Shown: positions 16,698-25,580 of the stretch, piece after piece | How positions within the stretch are numbered: the first letter of the stretch is position 1 | Layout: every line of letters starts with the position of its first letter | Assembly: GCF_004151105.1 (NCBI RefSeq) | Contig: NZ_PHRF01000005.1 | Location: forward strand, 204,026-268,025 | Reading direction: 5' to 3' | Length of the DNA: 64,000 nucleotides | Origin: Streptomyces sp. L-9-10 | GTDB taxonomy: Bacteria > Actinomycetota > Actinomycetes > Streptomycetales > Streptomycetaceae | Notes under the pieces: model-generated | What the model was told of the DNA's origin: nothing | The model's database searches: none | Seen by the model: the letters and a program-made list of their open reading frames with translations, nothing else | Program-made: the position numbers and the translations under genes

Positions 16698-18666
16698 CAC
16701 ACTCGATGTCCGCCCGGCGGAGGACCTGCTGCGTCAGGCCCTCGGGCGGCTCGGCGGGCCCGAGGTGAACGTCGGTGCGCTCGGTACGCGCGACGCGTTC
16801 GCCCCCGACCAGGACACCACGGGCCGGGAGGCGGCCGACCGGACGACCGGGCGGGCCGCCGCCGGGCAGCACACCGACACGCCGGTCCCCGTCCGGCTGT
16901 ACGGCGCGCACGCCGTCATCGGGCCCGTGCCCGGTGCCGACGGCGCGCCGGCCCCGGCCTGCTCCCACTGCCTGGCCCGCCGCTGGCAGGCCGTACGGTC
17001 CGTGGCGCTGCGCGACGCCCTCGAACTGGGCGGCGAGACCCGGGCGGCGGGGGAGTGGCCCTACGCCACACCGTTCGCGACGGACGCCGTGGCCGCGCTC
17101 GTCACCGCACTGCGCGAACTGCCGCCCGCCCCCGGGGGCCCGTTCCCCGAGATCCGGCTGGTGGACCTGCGGACCCTGACCGTCCGGCACTACCCGCTCG
17201 TGCCCGACCCCGAATGCCCGCGCTGCGCCACGCCCCGTACCGATACCGCCGAGGACGCCCGGATCACCCTCCGTCCCGCCCCCAAACACCGTCCCGGCTC
17301 CTTCCGGCTGCGGCCCATCGAGGCGTACGACATCGACGTCGCCGCGTTCGCCAACCCGGTGTGCGGCGCGCTCGGGCCGTCCGTGGTCCATGACGTCTCC
17401 TCCACCTCCACCTCCGCGACCATCGGCTGCTTCTCGATGCGCTCCGGCGAGTATCTGCGCGAGACGTTCTGGGGCGGCCACGCCGACTCCTTCGGCCACA
17501 GCAACCGGATCGGTGTGCTCGAAGGCATGGAGCGCTACGCCGGGATGCGCGCGCGCTCGCGGATCACCAGCGTCACCGGAACGCTCGACCGGTTCGGCGC
17601 CGAGGCCGTCGACCCCCGTGAAGTCGGCCTGTACGCACCGGACTTCTACCGGGCCAACCCACGGGTACGCCCGTTCGCGCCCGACCGGGAGATCCCCTGG
17701 GTATGGGGCTACTCCCTGCGGGACGAGCAGCCGCGGCTGGTCCCCGAGGTGCTGACGTACTATCACGCCCCCGGCCTGGAGAACCGGTTCGTACAGGAGA
17801 GCTCCAACGGCTGTGCCTCCGGCGGCTGTCTGGAAGAGGCGATCTACTTCGGGCTGATGGAGGTCATCGAGCGCGACGCCTTCCTTCTCGCCTGGTACGG
17901 GCGGCAGCCGCTGCCCGAGATCGACCCGGCCACCAGCACCCGCGCCTCCACCCGGCACATGGTCGACCGGCTGGCCATGTACGGCTACCGGGCACGGTTC
18001 TTCGACACCCGGATCACCTTCCCGGTCCCGGTGGTCACCGCCGTGGCCGAGCGTTTCGACGGCGGGACCGGCCGGATGTGCTTCGGCGCGGGCGCCGGGC
18101 TCGACCCCGAGTCCGCGCTCGACTCGGCGCTCTGCGAGATCGCGACCGACGCCGTGAACCTGCGGGACCGTACCGAGCGCGACGGGCCCCGGTTGCGCGC
18201 CATGGCCGGAGACTTCGACCGGGTGACGGCGCTGCACGACCATCCCCTGGTGTACGGCGTGCCGGAGATGGGCGAGCACGCCGGCTTCCTGCTGGACCCG
18301 GACAGTCCGCACCGGCGCGGAGTCGCCCCCGAACCCCCCTGTGCCGTCCATGAGTTGCGCTGGCCGGACCTCTCCGGCGCCATGGCCGCCGAGGATCTCC
18401 GCGAGGATCTGCGGCGCTGTGTCGACGCGGTGACCGGAGCCGGCTTCGACGTGGTGGTGGTCGACCAGACCATGCCCGAACAGCGCACGCTCGGGCTGCA
18501 CACCGTCAGCGTGCTCGTTCCGGGGCTGCTGCCGATCGACTTCGGCTGGTCGCGGCAGCGCGCCCGCACCATGCCCCGGCTGCGCACCGCCCTGCGTACG
18601 GCGGGACTGCGCGACCACGATCTGGGACCGGACGACATCAACCCGGCCCCGCACCCCTTCCCGTGA
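16687..18666 (+). CDS. YcaO-domain azoline-forming cyclodehydratase (first copy)
   Basis: A 659-residue YcaO enzyme that uses ATP to cyclise Cys (or Ser/Thr) side chains onto the peptide backbone. The N-terminal ~200 residues carry a zinc tetrad like that of E1-like partners (Cys92-x2-Cys95, Cys177-x2-Cys180). The YcaO core has LEGMERYAG near 278 and SNGCASGGCLEEAI...EVIERDAF near 373-398, the ATP/Mg motifs. It ends PHPFP, the Pro-rich C-terminus that reaches the active site in peptide-modifying YcaO enzymes. GTG start inside the upstream gene. It pairs with the F protein for thiazoline/oxazoline formation. A paralogue of similar length lies at 27322. Confidence 0.92.
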   Translation: MAPSTLDVRPAEDLLRQALGRLGGPEVNVGALGTRDAFAPDQDTTGREAADRTTGRAAAGQHTDTPVPVRLYGAHAVIGPVPGADGAPAPACSHCLARRWQAVRSVALRDALELGGETRAAGEWPYATPFATDAVAALVTALRELPPAPGGPFPEIRLVDLRTLTVRHYPLVPDPECPRCATPRTDTAEDARITLRPAPKHRPGSFRLRPIEAYDIDVAAFANPVCGALGPSVVHDVSSTSTSATIGCFSMRSGEYLRETFWGGHADSFGHSNRIGVLEGMERYAGMRARSRITSVTGTLDRFGAEAVDPREVGLYAPDFYRANPRVRPFAPDREIPWVWGYSLRDEQPRLVPEVLTYYHAPGLENRFVQESSNGCASGGCLEEAIYFGLMEVIERDAFLLAWYGRQPLPEIDPATSTRASTRHMVDRLAMYGYRARFFDTRITFPVPVVTAVAERFDGGTGRMCFGAGAGLDPESALDSALCEIATDAVNLRDRTERDGPRLRAMAGDFDRVTALHDHPLVYGVPEMGEHAGFLLDPDSPHRRGVAPEPPCAVHELRWPDLSGAMAAEDLREDLRRCVDAVTGAGFDVVVVDQTMPEQRTLGLHTVSVLVPGLLPIDFGWSRQRARTMPRLRTALRTAGLRDHDLGPDDINPAPHPFP

Positions 18667-18687
18667 TCCACCGTCCGGCGCCTGAGC

Positions 18688-18777
18688 CCGTCGAGCACCG
18701 AACCGTCGAGCACCGAACCGTCGAGCACCGAACCGTCCAGTACCGAACCGTCCAGCACAGCACCGTCCAGCAGAGAG
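18688..18777 (+). repeat. Six tandem 15-base units encoding PSSTE in frame between YcaO and SagB-like genes
   Basis: Six consecutive 15-base units: the first three are identical (CCGTCGAGCACCGAA) and the rest diverge. Read in the common frame of both flanking genes they give PSSTE four times, then PSSTA and PSSRE. The fourth unit differs from the first three only at synonymous positions (TCC, AGT). There are no stops from 18667 to 18787 in that frame, so one TGA alone separates the two genes. No start codon stronger than CTG exists within the stretch. Confidence 0.85.
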
Positions 18778-18786
18778 GAGGGTCCC

Positions 18787-20403
18787 GTGGGCTACGCCCA
18801 TGACTATGCGGCCGCGATCATGCAGCGCGGCCGGATCCCGATGGAGCCCGCCGATTTCGTCCCCGACTGGGCGGATCGGCCGAGGAAGGCGAAGTTCTAC
18901 CCCGGCGTCGAGTCCTTCCCGCTGCCGGACACGGACTTTCCCGAGGGGGCGACCGTGGCGGCCGGCTGTCTGCCTGCCGAAGCGGGCGACGCACAGCGGC
19001 CGTTCACCCTGGGCTCGCTCTCCGGGATGCTGCGCGACTCCTACGGTCTGACCGGACGCCGGCTCGGTGTCCAGACCAACACCGACCTCGCCGCGCTGCC
19101 GCACTACACCCAGGCCAACTGGTCCCGTGGCACGGCCTCCGGCGGCGGTCTCTACCCGGTCAGCGTCTACTGGGTCTCCGGCCCCAGCGGACCGCGCACC
19201 CCGGGCGTTCACTACTACTCGGCCCCGCACCACGCCATGCAGCGGCTGCTCGCGGGCGATGTGACCGGTGAGGTGCGGGCGGCGCTCGGCGAGGGGGCGC
19301 CGGGAGCGGACCGCGACCAGTTCCTGGTCCTGGGCATCAAGTACTGGCAGAACGCGTTCAAGTACAACAGTTTCTCCTTCCACGCGGTGAGCATGGATCT
19401 CGGGGCGATCGTCGGGACCTGGCGTATCTGGGCCCGCGCGCAGGGGCTGAGTGTCGAACCCGCGCTGTGGTTCGACGAGGAGAGGCTGAGCCACGTGCTG
19501 GGTGTGCCCCATGAGGAGGAAGGCATCTTCGCCGTCGTCCCGCTGGCCTGGGAGGGCGCCGAGCCCACCGCCGGGCTCTCCACCGCCGCTCTCCCCGACG
19601 TCCCCGCCGTCCGGCACACCGACGTCGAACGCTCCCGTACGGTCCTGCGCTTCGAGACGCTCCAGCGGATCCACGCGGCGACGGCGGAAGCCGCGACCGA
19701 CCGCCCGGAGCCGGGTGCGCTCGGCCCGGCGGCCGCCATCCCGCCCAGCGGAACGGGCACACCCGTCGTGCTGCCGGAGCCCGAGCTGCCGACGGTGAGT
19801 GTGCGCGACGCCCTGCGGGAGCGGCGCAGCAGCTTCGGGCGCTTCGACGCGTCGCGTCCGGTCACGGCCGCGCAGCTGGCGGCCACCCTCGACGCGTGCG
19901 TCACGGCTTCGCTCGGCGGCGACACAGAACAGCCCGGCGAGCCGGGCGCCGCCGCGCCGGGCCTGGTCACGCTGTACGCGTTCGTCAACCACGTCGAGGG
20001 AGTGGCGCCCGGCGCGTACGCCTACGATCCCGTCGAACACGCCCTGCGCCCGGTGGTGACGGGCCCGCCGGGACCGTTCCTCCAGCGCAACTACTTCCTC
20101 TCCAACTACAACCTGGAGCAGGCCGGTGTGGTGATCGTCCCCACCATCCGCACCGCCGCCGTCCTGGACGCGGTGGGGGACCGTGGCTACCGGCTGGTGA
20201 ACGGCACGATCGGGGCCGTCGCGCAGACCTTCTACACCGTGGCCTCCGCCCTCGGGCTCGGTGCGGGCGTCGCCCTCGGCTTCGACAACATCTCGTACAT
20301 CGAGGAGCTGGGTCTCGAACGCACCGGCGAGAAGCCCCTGTTGATCATGCTGCTCGGCAATGAGCGGCCACGGCCCGCCGACTTCCGCTACGAGATCGGC
20401 TGA
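18787..20403 (+). CDS. SagB/ThcOx-family FMN-dependent azoline dehydrogenase, tandem domain
   Basis: A 538-residue nitroreductase-fold enzyme that oxidises azolines to azoles with FMN. Two nitroreductase-like halves are visible. The first, residues 1-250, contains GGGLYPVSVYW and IKYWQNAFKYNSF, whose Lys-Tyr pairs resemble the catalytic KY of SagB/ThcOx. The second, residues 335-538, contains ERRSSFGRF and a C-terminal GVALGFDN segment. A Pro/Ala-rich linker separates them. This is about twice a simple SagB and looks like a pseudo-dimer. The GTG follows GAGAGGAGGG. It shares the reading frame of the upstream YcaO gene across a PSSTE-type repeat and one TGA. Confidence 0.88.
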   Translation: MGYAHDYAAAIMQRGRIPMEPADFVPDWADRPRKAKFYPGVESFPLPDTDFPEGATVAAGCLPAEAGDAQRPFTLGSLSGMLRDSYGLTGRRLGVQTNTDLAALPHYTQANWSRGTASGGGLYPVSVYWVSGPSGPRTPGVHYYSAPHHAMQRLLAGDVTGEVRAALGEGAPGADRDQFLVLGIKYWQNAFKYNSFSFHAVSMDLGAIVGTWRIWARAQGLSVEPALWFDEERLSHVLGVPHEEEGIFAVVPLAWEGAEPTAGLSTAALPDVPAVRHTDVERSRTVLRFETLQRIHAATAEAATDRPEPGALGPAAAIPPSGTGTPVVLPEPELPTVSVRDALRERRSSFGRFDASRPVTAAQLAATLDACVTASLGGDTEQPGEPGAAAPGLVTLYAFVNHVEGVAPGAYAYDPVEHALRPVVTGPPGPFLQRNYFLSNYNLEQAGVVIVPTIRTAAVLDAVGDRGYRLVNGTIGAVAQTFYTVASALGLGAGVALGFDNISYIEELGLERTGEKPLLIMLLGNERPRPADFRYEIG

Positions 20404-20423
20404 CCGGGATGGGGGAACGACCG

Positions 20424-23327
20424 ATGAGACCGGACACGCACACCGCACCCGGCACGCACGCCGCACCGGACAGGCACACCACACCGGGCACGCATGCCGC
20501 ACCGGATCCGGACACGACGGATGCGGGCTGGGAACCGGGCCGCCGCTTCATGCTGCGCGTCGCGGGGCTGCCCGTCGAGTCCGTTCAGGCGCTGCGCTGC
20601 GACGACAGCCGCCGATGGGCGGACGACGTCCTCGCGGCCGAGGACCGGCTCCGGGCCCATGCGGCCGGGCTGAGCGATCTGCTGCACGATGTGGTGAGCA
20701 CCACCGATATCGCGCCGGACGGGACGGGCGCGGCCCAGCGCCGTGAACTGCTTGGCCTGCGCCGCCAGATCTTCAACAACCGGCTGCCCGCGGATCCCGA
20801 AGCCGCCGTCCGGCTGGTCGCCGGACTCGCCCCCCGCGCGGCGGAGGCGACCGCCGAGTGGCTGCGGGACCGGCGGCATCTGGAGAAGCTGCTCGCCGAG
20901 GGCGCGCCGCTGCTCGCCGCCGACCTCGACAGGACCCGGGCCGCGCTGCGCGGGCTCCTCGCCGAGGACCGGCTGCGCTGCGGCCTCCTGCTGGCCTCCC
21001 CGACCCTGGAGGGACAGCTCGACGCCTATATCGGCAAGGCCGAGACGGGCGCCGCGGCGGGCGTGTCCCCCGACAAGCGGATGCGGAAGATCGAGCGGTC
21101 GGTGCTGTCGTATCTGTACCGGACTGCCTGCAAGACCAGCCCGTTCAGCACCTTCACCGGTGTCGCCACCGGCGTCTTCCACGACGCCGCGGACGCCACC
21201 ATCCGTGTCGACGACGTGTGGTCGAGCCATGTGCGGCTCAATGTCGTCGTGCTGGGCCGGTTCGCCGAACTGATCCTCGCCGACCCCGCCCGGCGGGCCG
21301 ATCTGCCCGTACGGCCGGCCTCCGGCTGGGAGCGGGACGACGACCGGATCCGGTACGTACGTCAGTGGATCAGCACCGGCGACGACTCGGCCGCGGTGAC
21401 CTTCGACGCGGTGAAGGACCGGCTGTTCTACCTCCGCCGCAGTGGCACGCTGGACCGGCTGCTCGGTGTGTTCGAGGGACGGGACGAACTGCGCTACGGC
21501 GAGCTGGTGGAGTGGCTCCGTACCGAGCACGACGCCGAGCCCGCGCAGTGCGAGACGTATGTGGCCGCGCTCCTCCAGCTCGGGCTGGTGCGGGTGCCGT
21601 GCCTGGACACCGACGTCCACAGCCCCGATCCACTGCGCTCCTTCCAGAGCGCGCTGCGCACCCTCGGCCGCCCCTGGGCCGACCGGCTGGCCGACGCCTT
21701 CGACGGGCCCGTCCGCGCCGTCGGCCGTTTCCCCTCCGCCGGCCGCGCCGAGCGGACGGAACTGCTGCGCGAACTGCGCGCCGGACTGCGCGCGGGCCAG
21801 GCCCAGCTGGGCGCGACGGAGGCCGCACTGCCGCAGACCCTCCTCTACGAGGACGTCAGCGCCGGCCGTGAGGTGACCTGCGGGCTGGGCGCCTGGACCG
21901 GGACGGCCGGCGGGGCGCTGCGCTCCGTCGAACGGATACTCCCCGCCTTCGACCTGACGCTCCCTCAGCGGGTCACCTTCAAGGGCTTCTTCGTCGCGCG
22001 CTACGGCCGTGGCGGCCGGTGCGACGACCTACTGGGCCTCGTCCATGACTTCCACGAGGACTTCTTCGACCAGTACCTGTCGTTCGCGGGCAAACGCCGG
22101 CCGTTCGACGACCGGGGTGAGTACGTGCCGGAGGAGAACTGGCTCGGACTTCCGGGCATCCGCGCGATCGACGCGGCGCGGCGCACGTTCATCGACCGGA
22201 TGCGGCAGCTCTGGCAGGACCACGCGGACGCGGCCGAGATCCGCCTCGGCGAACGGGACCTCGGCCTCGTCGCGGACGAACTCGCCCCGGTCGCGGCCGA
22301 CTTCGCGCCGCAGTCCCACCATCTCCAGCTCACCGAGAGGGACGGCGCCCCGCTCGTCGTGCTCAACCGCTCCTATGGCGGACTCTCGTTCCCCTTCAGC
22401 CGTTTCACCCATGTCTACGACACGGACGACACGGAGGACGCGGACGTCACGGAGGACGCGACCGGCACCGACGTCACGGCCGGCCCGGTGGAGCGGCCGG
22501 AGGAGCGGTCCGGGGCCTTCTCGCGCGGGCTGCGCGACACCGCCGCCGCCGTCACCCCCGACGGAGCGGTGCTGGCCGAGATCACCGGAGGCGCGGTCAC
22601 CAGCAATCTCAATCTGCACAGCCCGCTCACCGACTACGAGATCGTCTGCCCCGGAGAGTCCAGTACCGTCCCCGAGGACCGGCGCATCCACCTCGACGAT
22701 CTCCATGTCGAGCACGACGCGGAGACGGACCGGCTGGTGCTGCGCTCCACCCGGCTCGGCCGCGAGGTCGTCCCCGTCTATCTCGGCTATCTGGTGCCGC
22801 TCGCGCTGCCCGAGATCCCCCGTACGCTCCTGCTGATGTCGCCGACTTCGATGGCGCCCCTGGACGTCTGGGGCGGCGTTCCGGCCGGTGAGGCGCACGG
22901 TGGGGTGACCAGGCGGCCCCGGGTGCTGCACGGCGAGGTCGTCCTGAGCCGCCGCAGCTGGACCACGACGGCCGGCACGCTGCCCGTCCGCCGGCCCGGC
23001 ACGGGCGACGAGGAGTGGTTCCTCGGCTGGCAGCGCTGGCGGCGCGAACACGCCCTGCCCGACCAGGTGTTCGCCACCGTGTCCAGCGGCCCCAGAGGCG
23101 GCGCGGGTGCCAAGCCGCAGTACGTGGACTTCGACAGCGTCCTCTCCCTCACCGCCCTCGAAGCACTGCCGGCGCACCCGGACGACCGGGTCGTCCTGCG
23201 GGAGATGCTCCCCGGGCGCGATGGACTGCATGTCCGCTCCGCACGCGGCAGCCATGTGGCCGAGCTGGCCGTGGAGACCTTCACCTCGACCCGACGCAGA
23301 GAGGGCGCACCGACATGCCAGAGCTGA
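20424..23327 (+). CDS. LanB-type lantibiotic dehydratase N-domain protein (glutamylation)
   Basis: A 967-residue protein of the Lant_dehydr_N family, which in thiopeptide and goadsporin pathways uses Glu-tRNA to glutamylate core Ser/Thr. The conserved start of the fold is visible (MLRVAGLPVES near 39), then SPFSTFTG near 235 and FFVARYGRGG near 525, both characteristic of LanB proteins. The elimination domain is not fused but encoded by the next gene. ATG 20424 has GGGGGA upstream; an in-frame ATG at 20409 is possible. The first 40 residues contain an imperfect His/Thr/Ala/Pro repeat (HTAPGTHAAP twice). It overlaps the next gene by 13 bases, as for a two-part dehydratase. Confidence 0.92.
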   Translation: MRPDTHTAPGTHAAPDRHTTPGTHAAPDPDTTDAGWEPGRRFMLRVAGLPVESVQALRCDDSRRWADDVLAAEDRLRAHAAGLSDLLHDVVSTTDIAPDGTGAAQRRELLGLRRQIFNNRLPADPEAAVRLVAGLAPRAAEATAEWLRDRRHLEKLLAEGAPLLAADLDRTRAALRGLLAEDRLRCGLLLASPTLEGQLDAYIGKAETGAAAGVSPDKRMRKIERSVLSYLYRTACKTSPFSTFTGVATGVFHDAADATIRVDDVWSSHVRLNVVVLGRFAELILADPARRADLPVRPASGWERDDDRIRYVRQWISTGDDSAAVTFDAVKDRLFYLRRSGTLDRLLGVFEGRDELRYGELVEWLRTEHDAEPAQCETYVAALLQLGLVRVPCLDTDVHSPDPLRSFQSALRTLGRPWADRLADAFDGPVRAVGRFPSAGRAERTELLRELRAGLRAGQAQLGATEAALPQTLLYEDVSAGREVTCGLGAWTGTAGGALRSVERILPAFDLTLPQRVTFKGFFVARYGRGGRCDDLLGLVHDFHEDFFDQYLSFAGKRRPFDDRGEYVPEENWLGLPGIRAIDAARRTFIDRMRQLWQDHADAAEIRLGERDLGLVADELAPVAADFAPQSHHLQLTERDGAPLVVLNRSYGGLSFPFSRFTHVYDTDDTEDADVTEDATGTDVTAGPVERPEERSGAFSRGLRDTAAAVTPDGAVLAEITGGAVTSNLNLHSPLTDYEIVCPGESSTVPEDRRIHLDDLHVEHDAETDRLVLRSTRLGREVVPVYLGYLVPLALPEIPRTLLLMSPTSMAPLDVWGGVPAGEAHGGVTRRPRVLHGEVVLSRRSWTTTAGTLPVRRPGTGDEEWFLGWQRWRREHALPDQVFATVSSGPRGGAGAKPQYVDFDSVLSLTALEALPAHPDDRVVLREMLPGRDGLHVRSARGSHVAELAVETFTSTRRREGAPTCQS

Positions 23328-24442
23328 CCCCCGCGCCGAGCCCCACACCGGCCCCCACCCCCGCACCCGCCGGCGTCCTCGCCACCGACCCCGCCCCCGG
23401 CGCGGCCGACTGGCAGGCCATCCACATCTTCTACGCGGCCAACCCGCAGCCCCTGCTGGTGAATTGTGTCCGCCCGCTGGTGGCCGGCCTGACCGCCGAC
23501 GGCCTGCTGGCCGGCCACTTCTTCATCAACTACTGGCTGGAGGGGCCGCACGTCCGCCTCCGGCTCAAGCCCGTCGACGCGACCGCCACCGCCGAGGTAC
23601 GGCGCCGCGCCGAGGAGGCCATCAGCGGCTTCCTCCGCGCCCGCCCCGCCCTCTACGAAGTGGACTCCGGGTTCCTCAACGAGTTCTACAACACCCTCTT
23701 CGAGATCGAGTTCCCGGAGGGCGACCGCGGCGCGTTCATGAGCGAGGACGGCCGGATGAACCTGCGGCCCAACAACTCCTTCTCCTACGAACCGTACGAG
23801 CCCGAGTACGGCAAGTACGGCGGCCCGGCCGGGATCGAGCTGGCCGAGTGGCACTTCGCGCACTCCAGTGATCTCGTCACGGACGCCTTCCGCACCATGA
23901 ACCTGCATCTGCGCACCGTGCTGCTCGGCACGTCCGCCCAGCTGATGATGGTCATGGCCGGCTGCTTCCTGCCCGACCGGGAGGAGCTGGGGGCCTACCT
24001 GGACCGCTACTACGAGTTCTGGCACAACGCCTTCCCCGGCACCGGTTTCATCGGGTCGAAGGAGTACGACAAGAACTACGCCGCGATGGCTCCCGGCCTC
24101 GGCCGCCGCTTCGAGGGGATCCGGCGGGCCGTCCGCACCGGTGAACTCGGCACGCTGCCCGCCTTCCTGCGCGGCTGGGCCGAGCACTGCCTCGAACTGC
24201 GCACCCGCGCCGAGGAATTGACCGTGGGCGGCGAGCTGGTGTTCCGCTCCTGGGACGGTACGCGCGACGAGCGCGTCACCGATCCCGCCGTGGCGCTGCC
24301 GCTGCTGCTTTCCCCGTACATGCACATGACCAACAACCGGCTGCATGTGACGATCCGCGACGAGGCGTACCTCTCCCATGTACTCGGCCGGGTCCTGCGC
24401 GAGGACACCGTCACCCCGTCCGCCCCGGCGGCGATCCCGTGA
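23315..24442 (+). CDS. SpaB_C-domain protein, probable glutamate-elimination half of split dehydratase
   Basis: A 375-residue stand-alone Lant_dehydr_C/'thiopeptide-type bacteriocin biosynthesis' protein. This fold performs glutamate elimination to give Dha/Dhb (TbtC, GodG) and, in a diverged form, the [4+2] pyridine synthesis (TbtD). Here it follows the LanB N-domain gene with a 13-base overlap, favouring elimination. Visible features: HIFYAANPQPLLVNCVRPLV near 40, YWLEGPHVRLRLKP near 75 and SPYMHMTNNRLHV near 340, typical of the fold. The first 25 residues are a Pro/Ala/Thr-rich tail. It is the only SpaB_C protein in the locus, so a cyclase role cannot be excluded from sequence alone. Confidence 0.88.
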   Translation: MPELTPAPSPTPAPTPAPAGVLATDPAPGAADWQAIHIFYAANPQPLLVNCVRPLVAGLTADGLLAGHFFINYWLEGPHVRLRLKPVDATATAEVRRRAEEAISGFLRARPALYEVDSGFLNEFYNTLFEIEFPEGDRGAFMSEDGRMNLRPNNSFSYEPYEPEYGKYGGPAGIELAEWHFAHSSDLVTDAFRTMNLHLRTVLLGTSAQLMMVMAGCFLPDREELGAYLDRYYEFWHNAFPGTGFIGSKEYDKNYAAMAPGLGRRFEGIRRAVRTGELGTLPAFLRGWAEHCLELRTRAEELTVGGELVFRSWDGTRDERVTDPAVALPLLLSPYMHMTNNRLHVTIRDEAYLSHVLGRVLREDTVTPSAPAAIP

Positions 24443-25551
24443 CCGCCACCCCGGGGGAACTCCTCTCGCACCGCCCGGCACTGCGCCCCGGCACCCTGCT
24501 GAGCCCCGCCCTGCTGCACGGACCCGCCACCGTGCATCTGATCAAGGAACCGGAGGGCGGTGCGTCCTTCGAGGTCGGGGCGAAGGAGTACTTCCTGATC
24601 TCCCGGCTCGACGGCACCCGCAGCCTGGCGGAGATCGGCGAGGAGTACGCCGACACCTTCGGCAGACGCCTCGCCGCCGCGCACTGGCAGCGACTGCTGC
24701 AACTGCTGGGCACCAGAAGCCTGCTGGCCGGCGCACCGCCCCGGCCGGCACCCGCCGCCCCGCCCGGCAGCCCGTTCAGCGGCACCCCGCTGCGGGGCAC
24801 CCTGCGGCTGGTCGCCGACGCCGACGCCACCACCGCACGCCTGCACCGGCTGCTGCGCCCCGCCCTGCGGACCGCGGTCCTGCTGCCGCTGACCGGGATC
24901 CTGGTGGCGATGGAGGTCCTGCTCGCGACGGACCTGCCCGAACTGGCCCGTGACACCTGGTGGCTGTGCCGCCAACCCGTCGCGCTGATCGCGGTCTTCA
25001 CCCTGCTGTGGCTGAGCACGGCGCTGCACGAACTGGCCCATGGGGTGAGCGCCCGGCACTACGGGGGCACGGTCAGCGAGATCGGGTTGCGCTGGCGGCT
25101 GCCCATGGCCGTGATGTACTGCACCGTCGACAACTACCGCTATCTGCACACCCGTTGGCATCAGCTCGCGGTCGCGGGTGCGGGCGCCTACGCCAATCTG
25201 CTCTTCCTGCTGCCGTTCCTGGCCTGGTGGGCCGCGCTCCCCGAGGGGGACCCGACCCGCAGGGTGCTGTCCGGACTGCTGCTGCTCGGCAGTCTCCAGG
25301 CACTCGTCAACCTGCTTCCCCTGCCTCCGCTCGACGGCTACACGATGCTCGGCCACACGCTGCGCGTCTCCGGTCTCGCGCCCGAGAGCGGGCGCTATCT
25401 GCGGCTGTGCCTCAGCGACCGGCCGGCCGCCGCCGCGTACCCGCGCCGGGCCCGCGTCGTCTACCTCTCCTACGGGGTGGGGTCGGCCCTGCTCGTCCTT
25501 TTCCTGGTGGCGGCTCTGGCAACAGGCCTCTACTTCCTACTAGTTCACTGA
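24439..25551 (+). CDS. M50 intramembrane metallopeptidase with PqqD-like N-terminal domain
   Basis: A 370-residue membrane protein. Residues ~1-95 resemble a PqqD/RiPP-recognition winged helix (FEVGAKEYFLISRLDGTRSL near 35). After a Pro/Ala linker come about six membrane helices. The zinc site is clear: His197-Glu198-x2-His201 (HELAH) and Asp299 in NLLPLPPLDG, the site-2-protease arrangement. GTGA overlap with the preceding gene. It may remove the leader at the membrane while the N-terminal domain holds it. A signalling or immunity role is an alternative. Confidence 0.83.
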   Translation: MTATPGELLSHRPALRPGTLLSPALLHGPATVHLIKEPEGGASFEVGAKEYFLISRLDGTRSLAEIGEEYADTFGRRLAAAHWQRLLQLLGTRSLLAGAPPRPAPAAPPGSPFSGTPLRGTLRLVADADATTARLHRLLRPALRTAVLLPLTGILVAMEVLLATDLPELARDTWWLCRQPVALIAVFTLLWLSTALHELAHGVSARHYGGTVSEIGLRWRLPMAVMYCTVDNYRYLHTRWHQLAVAGAGAYANLLFLLPFLAWWAALPEGDPTRRVLSGLLLLGSLQALVNLLPLPPLDGYTMLGHTLRVSGLAPESGRYLRLCLSDRPAAAAYPRRARVVYLSYGVGSALLVLFLVAALATGLYFLLVH

Positions 25552-25580
25552 CCCACAACCCCCGAGGGGCGCAGAAGCAC

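Noticed and set aside
18688..18777. Possible CRISPR-like or direct-repeat array
   Set aside because: Units are contiguous 15-mers without spacers and encode PSSTE in frame, so it is a coding-type tandem repeat.
16669..20502. Minus-strand open frame of 1277 codons opposite YcaO and SagB-like genes
   Set aside because: It is antisense to two genes with clear family motifs, has no ribosome site and its composition is the usual GC-frame shadow.
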